Notes: generated by a model from the letters alone, not told the origin. DNA of 64,000 nt from Saccharibacter floricola DSM 15669 (GCF_000378165.1 NZ_KB899341.1:1-64000); one strand, 5' to 3'; positions 17,872-27,627 are shown, counted from the first letter of the stretch. Program-made: numbers and translations.

Positions 17872-20409
17872 TCATTCTTTCTGCTTTGATGCCTGAAGCA
17901 ATGGTCTTAGATAAGGTGCCGTCTGGCTCACAGTTGACATGGCCACATCCTCAGGCCTTCCAGCAGCGACAATACAGCCCCCTTCCTGACCACTCCCCGG
18001 CCCCAGATCAATCACCCAGTCACTGGCCGCTGCGACACGCATATTATGCTCCGCAACAACCACACTATGCCCTTGAGCAATCAAGAGCTGTAACTGTCCC
18101 AAAAGGCGGTCTGTGTCTGCTGGATGCAAACCTGTTGTGGGCTCATCCAGAATATACAACATCGGCACTGTGCGCCGTTTTTGGAGCTCTGTTGCCAATT
18201 TTAATCGCTGTGCTTCACCACCCGACAACTCTGGAGCGGGTTGTCCCAAGCGTAAATATCCCAACCCCGAAGAACGTAATGTTTCAAGACCACGATATAC
18301 GGTCTCTTCTGTCTTAAACCACTCACACGCCTCATCCACGGTCATGGCGAGAACGTCGGCAATCGTTTTCCCTCGAACCGTAATTGCTAAAATTTCAGGC
18401 TTATACCGCGCGCCATGGCATTCTGGGCACGGCGCTTCAACACCGGGCATAAACAACAGCTCAATAGACACACTCCCTAACCCCTGACAGTGAGGGCAAC
18501 GTCCTTGAGGTACATTAAAACTAAACGCACTTTCGCGTAATTGACGCTTCTTCGCCTCGGGCGTGGCGGCAAAAAGCTTCCGAATATGGTCAAAAATCCC
18601 TGTATACGTCGCAGGGTTAGAGCGCGATGTCCGACCAATCGGCTTTTGCGTAATGACAACTAGTCGCTTCACATGCTCAAGGCCACGAGTCACCTGACCG
18701 GACGGCTCTTCTCCATCCTGCTCCTCAGCCATACCCTCATCATCTATCGACGCATGAGACCCTAGCGGCTCTTCAACAGTTTTTTGACCCAACGCGCGAC
18801 GAACAAGAGAAACAAGCGCCTGACTGACCAAGCTTGACTTGCCGGAGCCGGACACGCCTGTAACCGCAACCAGCCCCCCTAAAGGCAGGGTAAGGGTCAG
18901 CTGATGCAGCGTACGCCATGTGATGCCCTCTACACAGAGCTCCCCTTTCAACGAACGCTGCACATCTTTGATCAACGGCGGAGGAGAAAAGAGATAAGGA
19001 CGTGTGCGCGACTCACGCACCTCTTTCAACCCTTCTGGAGGGCCACTATAGAGCACGCGCCCCCCTTCTGTTCCCGCTCCGGGCCCAATATCGACAAGCC
19101 AATCGGCTTGTTTGATCACCTCGGGGTCATGTTCGACCAATAATAAAGAATTTCCCTCGGCAGGCAGCCGCTTCAACACCTGCATCAACGATGTAACGTC
19201 TGCTGGATGCAGTCCAGCTGCTGGCTCATCCAAGACATAAGCCACGCCAAAAAGCGCCGAATGGACTTGCGTCCCTAAACGCAAACGCTGGTACTCACCC
19301 GGTGATAAACTCTCAACCGCGCGATCTATTTGTAAATATCCCAACCCCAGCTCGAGCAAAACCTCCATTCGCTTTTGCAGAGCCGTGGCGATCTCATTGA
19401 TCACACGTCCTTCCGCCGTCTCCGTATGGGGCCTCATAAGAAGCGCCACGACCTCATCATAGCATTGTTGAAGAGACAGCTGAGAGAACTCAGTGATCGT
19501 ACGCCCTGCAAAAGTTACCGCGAGTGCATGAGGATTCAGTTTCTGCCCATGACACACAGGGCAACACTGCGCACGCATAAAAGAAGCGGCACGCTCCCGC
19601 GTCCGAGCACTTTTCGTGGAGGAAAAGCTCTGCAACACATAACGCCGTGCACTCATGAACGTGCCACGATAGGACGGAGCCTCTCCCCGTTCCATCGCCT
19701 CTTGGCTCTGCTGATAGGTAAGCCCCGGATAGATCGGCTCACTTGGGGTATCATCCGTATAAAGAATCCACTCCCTGACCTCTTTGGGCAACAGACGCCA
19801 TGGCGCATCAACATCAATGCCCCGCATCATCAGGATATTCCGCAAGTTCTGCCCCTGCCAGGCTGTAGGCCATGCCGCAATGGCACGCTGCCGAATACTG
19901 AGCGTCTCATCTGGGACGAGCTTATCTTCCGCAACGTCATAGAGCTGCCCTGTGCCCTGACAATGAGAGCACGCCCCCTCTGGTGTGTTGGGTGAAAAAC
20001 ATTCCGCAGAAATGCGCGCGGTATTGGGAGGATAGGTGCCAGCACGCGAGTACAACATGCGCAGCACATTCGACAGCGTGGTCACACTACCAACAGACGA
20101 ACGGCTGCTCGTGCCGGCCTGCTGTTGTAGGGCAATAATAGGCGGCAACCCCTCAATAGACGCAACCTTTGGTGGTGGAAGCTGATGAAATAACCGCCGC
20201 GCATAAGGGGCCACTGTTTCTAAATAACGGCGTTGCGCTTCAGCATAGAGCGTACCAAAGGCTAACGATGATTTTCCAGACCCTGACACCCCCGTAAACA
20301 CAACAATACATCCACGCGGCACCTCTAAACTCACATTCTGTAGGTTATGTTCTTGCGCTTCATGGATGCGGATCATTCCCGCCATGTCCAAAGGGGTTGA
20401 GCCTGTCAT
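17872..20409 (-). CDS. UvrA2-type excinuclease ABC subunit A paralogue
   Basis: An 845-aa double ABC ATPase of the UvrA family, shorter than housekeeping UvrA (about 940 aa). Walker A motifs GVSGSGKSS occur at residues 40-48 and near 545. ABC signatures are SLSPGEYQRL (a degenerate SPGE) and ELSGGEAQRL. Zinc-finger CxxC pairs are CSHC, CPVC, CPHC and CPEC. The region after the first LRMLYSRAG segment runs directly to ECFSPNTPEGACSHC, so the UvrB-binding domain of canonical UvrA appears missing, which is characteristic of UvrA2. Such paralogues are linked to drug or DNA-damage tolerance. It is not the main UvrA, which I would expect elsewhere. Confidence 0.88.
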   Translation of the reverse strand: MTGSTPLDMAGMIRIHEAQEHNLQNVSLEVPRGCIVVFTGVSGSGKSSLAFGTLYAEAQRRYLETVAPYARRLFHQLPPPKVASIEGLPPIIALQQQAGTSSRSSVGSVTTLSNVLRMLYSRAGTYPPNTARISAECFSPNTPEGACSHCQGTGQLYDVAEDKLVPDETLSIRQRAIAAWPTAWQGQNLRNILMMRGIDVDAPWRLLPKEVREWILYTDDTPSEPIYPGLTYQQSQEAMERGEAPSYRGTFMSARRYVLQSFSSTKSARTRERAASFMRAQCCPVCHGQKLNPHALAVTFAGRTITEFSQLSLQQCYDEVVALLMRPHTETAEGRVINEIATALQKRMEVLLELGLGYLQIDRAVESLSPGEYQRLRLGTQVHSALFGVAYVLDEPAAGLHPADVTSLMQVLKRLPAEGNSLLLVEHDPEVIKQADWLVDIGPGAGTEGGRVLYSGPPEGLKEVRESRTRPYLFSPPPLIKDVQRSLKGELCVEGITWRTLHQLTLTLPLGGLVAVTGVSGSGKSSLVSQALVSLVRRALGQKTVEEPLGSHASIDDEGMAEEQDGEEPSGQVTRGLEHVKRLVVITQKPIGRTSRSNPATYTGIFDHIRKLFAATPEAKKRQLRESAFSFNVPQGRCPHCQGLGSVSIELLFMPGVEAPCPECHGARYKPEILAITVRGKTIADVLAMTVDEACEWFKTEETVYRGLETLRSSGLGYLRLGQPAPELSGGEAQRLKLATELQKRRTVPMLYILDEPTTGLHPADTDRLLGQLQLLIAQGHSVVVAEHNMRVAAASDWVIDLGPGSGQEGGCIVAAGRPEDVAMSTVSQTAPYLRPLLQASKQKE

Positions 20410-20434
20410 GACATCGCCTTTTCATCTGACTAAA

Positions 20435-20468
20435 CACAAAAGGCCCTCTCACAAGAGGGCCTTTTGTG
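20435..20468 (-). terminator. Rho-independent terminator after putA
   Basis: A perfect 15-bp stem, CACAAAAGGCCCTCT (20435-20449) with its complement (20454-20468) around CACA. It gives A- and T-rich flanks in both directions. It lies 48 bases after the putA stop and before the uvrA2 start. Confidence 0.85.
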
Positions 20469-20516
20469 ACCACCATAGTGGCCTTCTTTCACAAGAAGTA
20501 AAGACGTTGTAACGCG

Positions 20517-23500
20517 TTAGCTCAGTGACAGAAGCTGGGCATTCCCCCCTACAGCAGCTGTATTGGTGCTAATCACCTGCTCTTCAAGCAGGAACTCTGG
20601 GCGAAGCGTTTCTTCATCTGCCAGATAGACTGTTGGAATCGGCTGTTTGGGATCAGACAGCAGATCACGCACAATGTCCCATAAAACGGGGCTATCCGTC
20701 TCGGCCACAATCACCGAACACCCTGCAATATCGCCCTTATGACGCACCGGCGTGATATGCTCACGCAGCACATCCGACATGGTATCCAGCGACTTCATCA
20801 CATCAGGCGTGCTCAAGAACGCCACATCATTATTACAGCTCACCGCGTAACTGATGATGCGTTTCAAGCCGGCTTCCGTATCCGCTAGCGCCAAGACACG
20901 CCCGCGCGGCTTCAGAGAATAAACGTTGCTTTCACCCACAGGGGACGGCAGCTCCAACACGCGGTCCAGCAAGCCATGCTCCATCCATGGAATAATCGCT
21001 TCTGTCAGCTCGTGATCTTCCACGCCCAACCAAAGCAGCCAAGACAGCGCAATATCAGGCAGTTCCGCTCCGGGAATCGCCAAAGGTGTCATCGGAGCTT
21101 CAGCAAGCTGCCGACGCACCGCCAACGGCCCACCAGCTTTCGGCCCTGTGCCTGACAGGCCACGCCCACCAAAAGGCTGCACGCCGACAATCGCCCCAAC
21201 AATGTTGCGATTCACATAAACATTGCCCACTTCAACACGCTCAACGAGCTGATTGATGGTGGAAGAAACACGGCTATGCACACCAAAGGTCAGGCCGTAA
21301 CCGCTATCATTGATCTGATCAATCAAGCCATCCAGTCCGCGACGTGGATACCGCAAAACGTGCAGGACGGGGCCAAACACCTCTTGTCCCAGATCCTCAA
21401 CCGTATGCACCTCAACAAGAGTCGGTGCCACAAAGCTGCCCTGCTGCGCTTCGTCTGTCATAGGAGCTTCATAAACCGGGAAATGCTTCTCCCGGAGCGC
21501 CTCCACATGGGCACCAATACCCGCTTTAGCGTGTTCGCTAATCACAGGGCCGACATCTGTTTCCAGACGCGCTGGCGCGCCAACCCGTAGCTCCGCCATG
21601 GCCCCTTTCAGCAGGGAAATCACACGATCAGCCGCTTCCTCTTGCACACACAGCAAACGCAGAGCCGAACAACGCTGACCTGCACTGTCAAAAGCAGAGG
21701 TTACGATGTCCGTCACCACCTGCTCTGGCAGTGCTGACGAATCCACGATCATGGCATTCAAGCCACCCGTTTCTGCCACCAACGGCACTGGCTGCCCATT
21801 ACGCCCCAACCGTCCAGCCAGCTGACGCGCAATAGCCTGCGCCACCGCTGTTGACCCGGTGAACATAACACCGGCAACACGCTCGTCAGCCACCAAGGCC
21901 GCCCCAACATCTCCTTCTCCAGGAAGATATTGCAGCACGTCTTTAGGCACGCCAGCCTCATGCATCGCTTCTACAGCCATCATCGCAATTAGTGGCGTTT
22001 CTTCAGCAGGTTTAGCCAAAACGGTATTACCCGCTGCAAGCGCTGCAGAAATCTGGCCCAAGAAAATCGCCAGCGGGAAGTTCCATGGGCTAATACACAC
22101 AACCGGCCCTAATGGACGATGGGTTTCATTATCAAACTCGCGACGAATCTGTGCCGCATAATACCGCAGAAAATCCACCGCCTCACGCAGCTCAGCAACG
22201 GCATTCGGGTAGGATTTACCCGCTTCACGCACAGCCATCCCTAAGAAGGCAATGTCTTTCTTCTCTAAAAGGTCGGAAGCCCGTTCTAAAATGCTCGCAC
22301 GTTCTTCTGGTGCTTTAGCAGCCCATGTAGGGAAGGCCGCTTCCGCATTTTCTACCGCATGCGGCACATCGCTGATGGTTGCATTCTGCACCGTACCAAC
22401 CTGATCTTGGTGGTTGGCTGGATTGAGAACAGGCTGAATCTCAGATTGCGGCTTACGCCCTGGGATCATCGCCTCAGCATAGATCTGCTCTGGCAATTTG
22501 AGCAGCGATTCCCGGAAGCTCGTCAGAACATTTTCATCAGAGAAATCCATCCCGGTAGAATTACGGCGCTCTTCACCAAACATATCTTTTGGTTGCGCAA
22601 TTTCAGAATGCCCAACCCCAACAGGGCTAAAGGTACGCGTGATCGCTACAGGGTCTTCCACAAGCTTCTCAAGCTCAACAGACGAATCCCCCAGCAGGTT
22701 GATGAAGGACGAGTTCGCCCCATTTTCCAACAAGCGACGCACCAAATAAGCCAACAACGTGTCATACGTGCCCACAGGCGCATAAATACGGCATGGACGG
22801 TTAAGCTTATGAGGGCCAACGACCTCTTCATACAGCCCTTCTCCCATGCCATGCAGACACTGGAATTCATACTGCCCGGGGAAGAAGTCGTCCCCCTGCA
22901 TCGCGTAAATGGACGCCACCGTACGCGCATTATGCGTTGCAAATTGTGGGAAGACAGCATCCGTCGCATTCATCAATTTACGGGCACAGGCGATATAGCT
23001 GACATCTGTATGGCTTTTACGCGTGAAGAGTGTGAAGTCACTCACCCCGTCAATTTGTGCTTTTTTAAGTTCGCTATCCCAATAAGCGCCTTTAACAAGA
23101 CGAACCATGATGCGATGATTGGTTTCACGCGCCAGATCAATCACATAATCCAGCACCGCTGGGGCACGACGGCTATAAGCCTGCACCACAAGGCCAATCC
23201 CATCCCAATTCGCTAGGTCAGGATCGCGGCATAGAGCGTCCAAAATATCCAACGACAGCTCAAGCCGTTCGCTTTCCTCAGCATCAATATTCAGACCGAT
23301 ATTGTAATGCTTCGCCCGCACCGCCAGCTGCTTAACTGTTGGCAGCAGCTCTGTCATCACCCGTTTATATTGGGAACGGTAATAGCGTGGATGCAGTGCC
23401 GACAGCTTAATTGATAGGCCGGGGCGTTCATGCATGCCCTCACCCGTAGCCCTTCGGCCAATTTCTTCCAGCGCATGATGATACGCAGCCTGATACGCTT

Positions 23501-24149
23501 CGCAGTCCGGCTTATCGAGGGCGGCTTCACCCAACATATCGTAGGAATAGGTAAAACCTTCAGCCTCACGCGTGCGCGCGCCTTTAAGGGCTTTCTCGAT
23601 GGTTTCACCCAGAACAAACTGGCCACCCATCATCTGCATCGCCACTTGCATGGCTTGACGCACAACAGGCTCACCATGACGTTTCATCATGGACTGCACC
23701 ACGCCCATACGATGGTCTGGCGCAATGATCTTCCCGGTAAGAGCGAGCCCCCAAGAAGCCGCATTAATCACCACACCTTGCCCACGTCCTGCGTGAGAAA
23801 GCCAATCACCAACACTAATTTGGTCGCTAATCAGCGCATCACGTGTCGCTTTATCAGGTGTACGCAACAAAGCCTCAGCCATGCTCATCAACGCCACACC
23901 TTCATCAGAGGCAAGGCTAAATTCTTGAACCAGGCTTTCCACAAGACCGGGACGACGATTTTCACGCAATGCATGTGCCAACTCGAGCGAAACTGAAGAG
24001 GCAATAGCTTCTTCTTTCTCGTTTAGTTCCGCATCAGGAAGGAGGGCTGTGACGCACTCCTCTTCTAAACATCGCGTCTTATGAGTAATGGCTTGGCGCA
24101 ACGTTGAACGCTGCGGAACGAGCTCAAAATGTTCTGAAAAATACGCCAT
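20517..24149 (-). CDS. putA: Bifunctional proline dehydrogenase / P5C dehydrogenase PutA
   Basis: Oxidises proline to glutamate in two steps; 1210 aa. The start ATG at 24149 has GAGG eight bases upstream and gives MAYFSEHFELV; an in-frame start at 24218 lacks support. There is no ribbon-helix-helix at the N-terminus, so unlike E. coli PutA it should not repress its own gene. The FAD-dependent proline dehydrogenase barrel (about 150-470) includes LVKGAYWDSELKKAQ. The aldehyde dehydrogenase domain (about 540-1010) has the catalytic Glu in AETGG and Cys in GQRCSALR. A further C-terminal region of about 180 residues follows. FAD probably passes electrons to quinone at the membrane. Confidence 0.96.
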   Translation of the reverse strand: MAYFSEHFELVPQRSTLRQAITHKTRCLEEECVTALLPDAELNEKEEAIASSVSLELAHALRENRRPGLVESLVQEFSLASDEGVALMSMAEALLRTPDKATRDALISDQISVGDWLSHAGRGQGVVINAASWGLALTGKIIAPDHRMGVVQSMMKRHGEPVVRQAMQVAMQMMGGQFVLGETIEKALKGARTREAEGFTYSYDMLGEAALDKPDCEAYQAAYHHALEEIGRRATGEGMHERPGLSIKLSALHPRYYRSQYKRVMTELLPTVKQLAVRAKHYNIGLNIDAEESERLELSLDILDALCRDPDLANWDGIGLVVQAYSRRAPAVLDYVIDLARETNHRIMVRLVKGAYWDSELKKAQIDGVSDFTLFTRKSHTDVSYIACARKLMNATDAVFPQFATHNARTVASIYAMQGDDFFPGQYEFQCLHGMGEGLYEEVVGPHKLNRPCRIYAPVGTYDTLLAYLVRRLLENGANSSFINLLGDSSVELEKLVEDPVAITRTFSPVGVGHSEIAQPKDMFGEERRNSTGMDFSDENVLTSFRESLLKLPEQIYAEAMIPGRKPQSEIQPVLNPANHQDQVGTVQNATISDVPHAVENAEAAFPTWAAKAPEERASILERASDLLEKKDIAFLGMAVREAGKSYPNAVAELREAVDFLRYYAAQIRREFDNETHRPLGPVVCISPWNFPLAIFLGQISAALAAGNTVLAKPAEETPLIAMMAVEAMHEAGVPKDVLQYLPGEGDVGAALVADERVAGVMFTGSTAVAQAIARQLAGRLGRNGQPVPLVAETGGLNAMIVDSSALPEQVVTDIVTSAFDSAGQRCSALRLLCVQEEAADRVISLLKGAMAELRVGAPARLETDVGPVISEHAKAGIGAHVEALREKHFPVYEAPMTDEAQQGSFVAPTLVEVHTVEDLGQEVFGPVLHVLRYPRRGLDGLIDQINDSGYGLTFGVHSRVSSTINQLVERVEVGNVYVNRNIVGAIVGVQPFGGRGLSGTGPKAGGPLAVRRQLAEAPMTPLAIPGAELPDIALSWLLWLGVEDHELTEAIIPWMEHGLLDRVLELPSPVGESNVYSLKPRGRVLALADTEAGLKRIISYAVSCNNDVAFLSTPDVMKSLDTMSDVLREHITPVRHKGDIAGCSVIVAETDSPVLWDIVRDLLSDPKQPIPTVYLADEETLRPEFLLEEQVISTNTAAVGGNAQLLSLS

Positions 24150-24257
24150 AACCACTACCTCAGAAATTTCGTAACAAAAAAGTCCCGATCTATTTCGGAA
24201 AATTACTCCAACACCCAATCCACCACGGATTCGCAGAGCTGTCCATTGCCTTTCGTT

Positions 24258-24277
24258 AAAAATGGGTGCCCATTTTT
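24258..24277. promoter_or_regulatory. Inverted repeat upstream of putA (candidate operator)
   Basis: AAAAATGGG (24258-24266) and CCCATTTTT (24269-24277) form a perfect 9-bp dyad around TG, about 109 bases before the putA ATG. With no self-regulating domain in PutA, a separate proline-responsive regulator is likely and this dyad is a candidate site. A hairpin function in RNA is the alternative. Confidence 0.4.
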
Positions 24278-24330
24278 ATGTCGAAATATGAGGCTTAGCT
24301 TTGCTCTCTATGTCCGATGAAATTGAGACA

Positions 24331-24352
24331 AGAAAACCGTTTCTAAAACGGT
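24331..24352 (-). terminator. Small hairpin upstream of the glutathione transferase stop side / downstream of putA promoter
   Basis: ACCGTTT (24336-24342) pairs with AAACGGT (24346-24352), with TTTTCT next to it on the minus strand. It lies 5' of the glutathione transferase 3' end as read from putA's side, that is, just downstream of that gene's stop at 24369 on the minus strand. It is therefore a probable short intrinsic terminator for the mnmA-GST unit. Confidence 0.55.
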
Positions 24353-24368
24353 CAAAAAAGAAAACCCG

Positions 24369-25037
24369 TTACCCAGTGCCAAGACGCCAAGAAGCGGGTT
24401 CTTGCGCACTGAGCTCCTGCCATCGTCGCATCAAGGCATGCTCGCGCCATTGCTGGCACCATGCGATCACGTCGGGGGAGAAAAAGGGTTCAAGCCCATA
24501 TTGGGCAATACGCAGTGCTATCGGGGCGTACATGCAGTCTGCCACCCCGGGATGTGCACCAAAAAGATACGGCGTTGCGTCACCATTGCGTGTCAGAGCA
24601 TGTGTAAGCACGGTATTGAGAAAAGATAAATCCTTCTCAAGTGCACCCTGCTGCTCTGCTGATAGACCTGCTGGTCGTGCAGGCTCACGCTCCATATTCA
24701 TCGGGCAAAGCTGCCTGATCGCCCGAAAGCCTGCTGCCATTTGCGCACTCACACTCCATGCATGAGCACGTGCCAAGCGGTCTTGCGGCCATAAAGAGGG
24801 GGTTATTTCTGCGCAATAGGCACAAATGGCCAAGCTTTCCCAAACCTGAGCGCCATCATGTTCGAGATAGGGGACAAGACGGTTAGGAGAGCGTTGATGG
24901 ATCGCCACCGTACGACCTCCCCCCTTCAGAGGAATCACCTCTTCTTCAACGTCTAGCCCTGCCAGACGCACAGCAAGCCATCCCCTCAATGACCATGAGG
25001 AGTAACGACGCGACCCAAGAAGCAACAGACCGGCCAT
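24369..25037 (-). CDS. Glutathione S-transferase family protein
   Basis: A 222-aa cytosolic thiol transferase. The N-terminal thioredoxin-like domain reads LLLGSRRYSSWSLRGWLAVRLAG, with the Ser/Tyr region that activates glutathione. The glutathione-binding motif is NRLVPYLEHDGAQVWESLAI (VP cis-proline, ES). The C-terminal helical domain includes PYLFGAHPGVADCMYAPIA with the conserved N-cap Asp. It conjugates or reduces electrophiles with glutathione; the substrate is unknown. The start lies six bases after the mnmA stop, so it is probably the last gene of the sulfur-transfer operon. Confidence 0.88.
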   Translation of the reverse strand: MAGLLLLGSRRYSSWSLRGWLAVRLAGLDVEEEVIPLKGGGRTVAIHQRSPNRLVPYLEHDGAQVWESLAICAYCAEITPSLWPQDRLARAHAWSVSAQMAAGFRAIRQLCPMNMEREPARPAGLSAEQQGALEKDLSFLNTVLTHALTRNGDATPYLFGAHPGVADCMYAPIALRIAQYGLEPFFSPDVIAWCQQWREHALMRRWQELSAQEPASWRLGTG

Positions 25038-25043
25038 TTAATG

Positions 25044-26129
25044 TTAGCGTCCCTTCGCTAGAATGAACCCACCTCCTAGAACGCGTTCCCCATCGTACAA
25101 CACGCAGGCCTGACCCGGAGCCGCAAGGGCTGGGTCGTCCAACAGGACTTCGGCCTGTGCCTGTCCGACAGGCTTTACACGGGCGAGCCGCAAAGATTCT
25201 CGCGCCCTAAGCTGAACCCCACAAAACACGCCTTCAGGGGGCGCGTCAATTAGCCAATTCATATCACGTAGAACTATTTTGCAATGCTCGTCACCGATCC
25301 CTAGTTGACTCCGTGGTCCAACAACGATTCGCCGGTTCTTCACATCTATGTGAGTGACAACCTGACGCTCCCCTGTTTGGGTGTGAATATCCCCTAAACG
25401 ACGGCTTTGCCCCACCGTATAGCGCGCCACCCCTTCATGCCGGCCCAACACACGCCCTTCGGCATCAACAATATCGCCAGGCCCTTCAATTTCAGGGCGC
25501 ATCTTTTCAACCAATGATGCGTAAGAACCATTGGTGACAAAGCAAATATCCTGACTGTCACGTTTTGACGCGACATCAAGCCCCAGCTCTTCTGCTAAAG
25601 CACGCACATGGTCTTTATCGGGCATCTCGCCCAGCGGGAAACGCAGATAGTCAAGCTGCTCACGCGTTGTCGCAAAGAGAAACCACGTCTGATCACGATC
25701 ACGATCTACCGGGCGGTGCATTTCCACCCCGTCTGGCCCTTCAAGACGACGCACATAATGCCCCGTGGCCATCGCTTCGCACCCTAGGTCGCGCGCGAGC
25801 CCCAGCAAGTCTGTGAACTTCACGCCCTGGTTGCACGCAACACACGGAACAGGCGTCTCACCGCGCGCGTACGAATCCGCAAAACTATCAATCACGCTTT
25901 CACGAAAACGGCTTTCCGCATCAATAACGTAATGCGGGAAACCCATTCGATCAGCCACCGTGCGGGCATCCATAATATCACGCCCAGCACAGCAGGCCCC
26001 GGGGCGCGCTGGGCCATTATGCTCATAGAGTTGGAGCGTTGCCCCGATCACCTCGTGGCCTTGCCGTTTCAGCAGCGCCGCAACAACAGAGCTATCAACC
26101 CCACCAGACATCGCCACAAGGATACGCAT
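25044..26129 (-). CDS. mnmA: tRNA-specific 2-thiouridylase MnmA
   Basis: Makes 2-thiouridine at position 34 of tRNA-Lys, -Glu and -Gln, using ATP and persulfide sulfur from a cysteine desulfurase. The 361-aa protein has the PP-loop SGGVDSS at residues 8-14. The catalytic cysteines are Cys96 in PCVACN and Cys196 in SQDICFV; CVACN also adds a second Cys99. The end (LARVKPVGQAQAEVLL and ERVLGGGFI) is the usual beta-barrel. It is located directly downstream of ferredoxin and two cysteine desulfurase genes, which fits sulfur supply from a neighbour. Confidence 0.97.
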   Translation of the reverse strand: MRILVAMSGGVDSSVVAALLKRQGHEVIGATLQLYEHNGPARPGACCAGRDIMDARTVADRMGFPHYVIDAESRFRESVIDSFADSYARGETPVPCVACNQGVKFTDLLGLARDLGCEAMATGHYVRRLEGPDGVEMHRPVDRDRDQTWFLFATTREQLDYLRFPLGEMPDKDHVRALAEELGLDVASKRDSQDICFVTNGSYASLVEKMRPEIEGPGDIVDAEGRVLGRHEGVARYTVGQSRRLGDIHTQTGERQVVTHIDVKNRRIVVGPRSQLGIGDEHCKIVLRDMNWLIDAPPEGVFCGVQLRARESLRLARVKPVGQAQAEVLLDDPALAAPGQACVLYDGERVLGGGFILAKGR

Positions 26130-26138
26130 AAAGCTCTC

Positions 26139-26453
26139 TTAGCTCCCTTTTGGTAGAGAAACGACGAGCCCATCCAGCTCATCTTTCATCACGATCTGGC
26201 AACCAAGACGTGATGTTGGCTGAAGCCCAAAAGCGAGATCCAGCATATCTTCTTCATCTTCTGTCGCGTCGCTTAACTTATCTGCCCAGGCAGGGTCCAC
26301 CACAACATGGCACGTTGCGCAGGCGAGTGAGCCTTCACAGGCCCCTTCCAAATCAATGTCATGTTCATGAGCGATTTCTAGAACAGAAAGACCATTTTTG
26401 GCCTCAACCTCACGGCGTGTACCATCACGTTCGACAAAAACCATCTTTGGCAT
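26139..26453 (-). CDS. 2Fe-2S ferredoxin (adrenodoxin/Isc type)
   Basis: A 104-aa electron carrier. The cluster ligands are Cys39, Cys45, Cys48 and Cys85 (CEGSLACATC and GCQI), the spacing of the vertebrate-type/Isc ferredoxin family. The acidic stretch DATEDEEDMLD is the expected partner-binding helix. Isc-type ferredoxins supply electrons for Fe-S assembly, which fits its location between a cysteine desulfurase and MnmA. Nine bases separate it from mnmA. The scaffold iscU and the chaperone genes are not in the window. Confidence 0.93.
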   Translation of the reverse strand: MPKMVFVERDGTRREVEAKNGLSVLEIAHEHDIDLEGACEGSLACATCHVVVDPAWADKLSDATEDEEDMLDLAFGLQPTSRLGCQIVMKDELDGLVVSLPKGS

Positions 26454-26487
26454 AAAACACTCTCTATGATGTCAATTACAGGCGTCG

Positions 26488-27627
26488 CTATGCGCGTTTT
26501 TTATCCAGCACAGCGCTAAGCTGGGCCACCACACAGTCGATATCGTCCCCCGAGGTAAAGCGTCCGACCGATAGGCGCAAGCTCCGCCGCGCTTCTGCCT
26601 CAGAAAAGCCCATGGATTCAAGTACATAGGACGGCGCTCCCGACAAAGCCGAACATGCAGACCCTGTCGAACAGGCTATATCAGGCGAAGAGTCCATCAC
26701 CTCTTGCGCCCAACACCCCTCTGGAAGGCACAGATGAGCCACCCCCGGCAAACGCGGCGCGCCCTCCCCAGTGATGCGCACCTCTGGATGGCGCGCTTGT
26801 ATGCCTGCTACCAGTCTATCTCGTAACATTCTGATAGAGGCAGCCTCCTGCTCACGTCCTTGCACAGCACGTTGAACCGCCTCGCCCATCCCCACAATAA
26901 GGGGCACAGGCGCTGTCCCTGACCGCAACCCACGCTCCTGCCCACCACCAGACAAGAGAGGCTGGAGGCGTACCCGTGGACGATGGCGCACGTAAAGCGC
27001 TCCAACCCCTTTGGGGCCATACAATTTATGAGCCGAAAAAGACGCAAGATCGACCTGTGTCAGGTCAACCGGAATTTTCCCCAAAGCTTGCGCCATATCC
27101 ACATGCAACAACGCCCCCGCTTCTTTCACCATGGGCGCTAAGGTTGCAAGGTCATGCAGCACACCGGTTTCATTATTAGCCGCCATGATGCTGACCAGAA
27201 GCGGTGGCGTCTTTAACGCGTGGCGCAAGGTCTGTGGAGAAAGGCGCCCATCACGCTCCACCGGGAGAATAACCGGCTCGTACCCTTCATCCTCCAAAGC
27301 ACGCACACTTTCCAGCACGCATTTATGTTCTGTCGCCACAGTGATAACCCTGCGGCGTTTATCACCATGCTGGCGCAAAAAACGCACCGCCCCCTTAATG
27401 GCTAAATTATTCGATTCCGTTGCCCCTGAGGTGAACACAATCTCCCGGTGTCGCACCCCTAGAGCTTCTGCGATCTGCTCACGCGCAGCTTCCACCGCCT
27501 GTTCCGCACGGCGTCCAGCCTCATGCAAACTACCCGCATTACCGTAAAAATGCCCAAACCAGGGTTCCATCACGGCAAAAACAGCCGGGTCACACGGCGT
27601 TGTCGCTAAATTATCCAGATAGATCAC
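26488..27627 (-). CDS. Cysteine desulfurase (IscS/NifS class), copy 1
   Basis: PLP enzyme that moves sulfur from cysteine to a protein persulfide; 379 aa. I chose the GTG at 27627, preceded by AAGGGGG, which gives the usual MIYLDNLATTP start; a longer frame to 27681 is less likely. The PLP lysine is in FSAHKLYGPKG, and the active-site loop carries Cys in STGSACSALSG. ATESNNLAIKG and NNETGVLHD are also conserved. It is followed 34 bases later by ferredoxin. It probably feeds MnmA or Fe-S assembly. Its close neighbour (27952-29058) is a second, diverged copy. Confidence 0.94.
   Translation of the reverse strand: MIYLDNLATTPCDPAVFAVMEPWFGHFYGNAGSLHEAGRRAEQAVEAAREQIAEALGVRHREIVFTSGATESNNLAIKGAVRFLRQHGDKRRRVITVATEHKCVLESVRALEDEGYEPVILPVERDGRLSPQTLRHALKTPPLLVSIMAANNETGVLHDLATLAPMVKEAGALLHVDMAQALGKIPVDLTQVDLASFSAHKLYGPKGVGALYVRHRPRVRLQPLLSGGGQERGLRSGTAPVPLIVGMGEAVQRAVQGREQEAASIRMLRDRLVAGIQARHPEVRITGEGAPRLPGVAHLCLPEGCWAQEVMDSSPDIACSTGSACSALSGAPSYVLESMGFSEAEARRSLRLSVGRFTSGDDIDCVVAQLSAVLDKKRA

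Noticed and set aside
22359-23216. Long open frame opposite putA (285 codons)
   Set aside because: It is the shadow of a 1210-codon gene with firm homology; its protein has no recognisable motif and there is no Shine-Dalgarno sequence.
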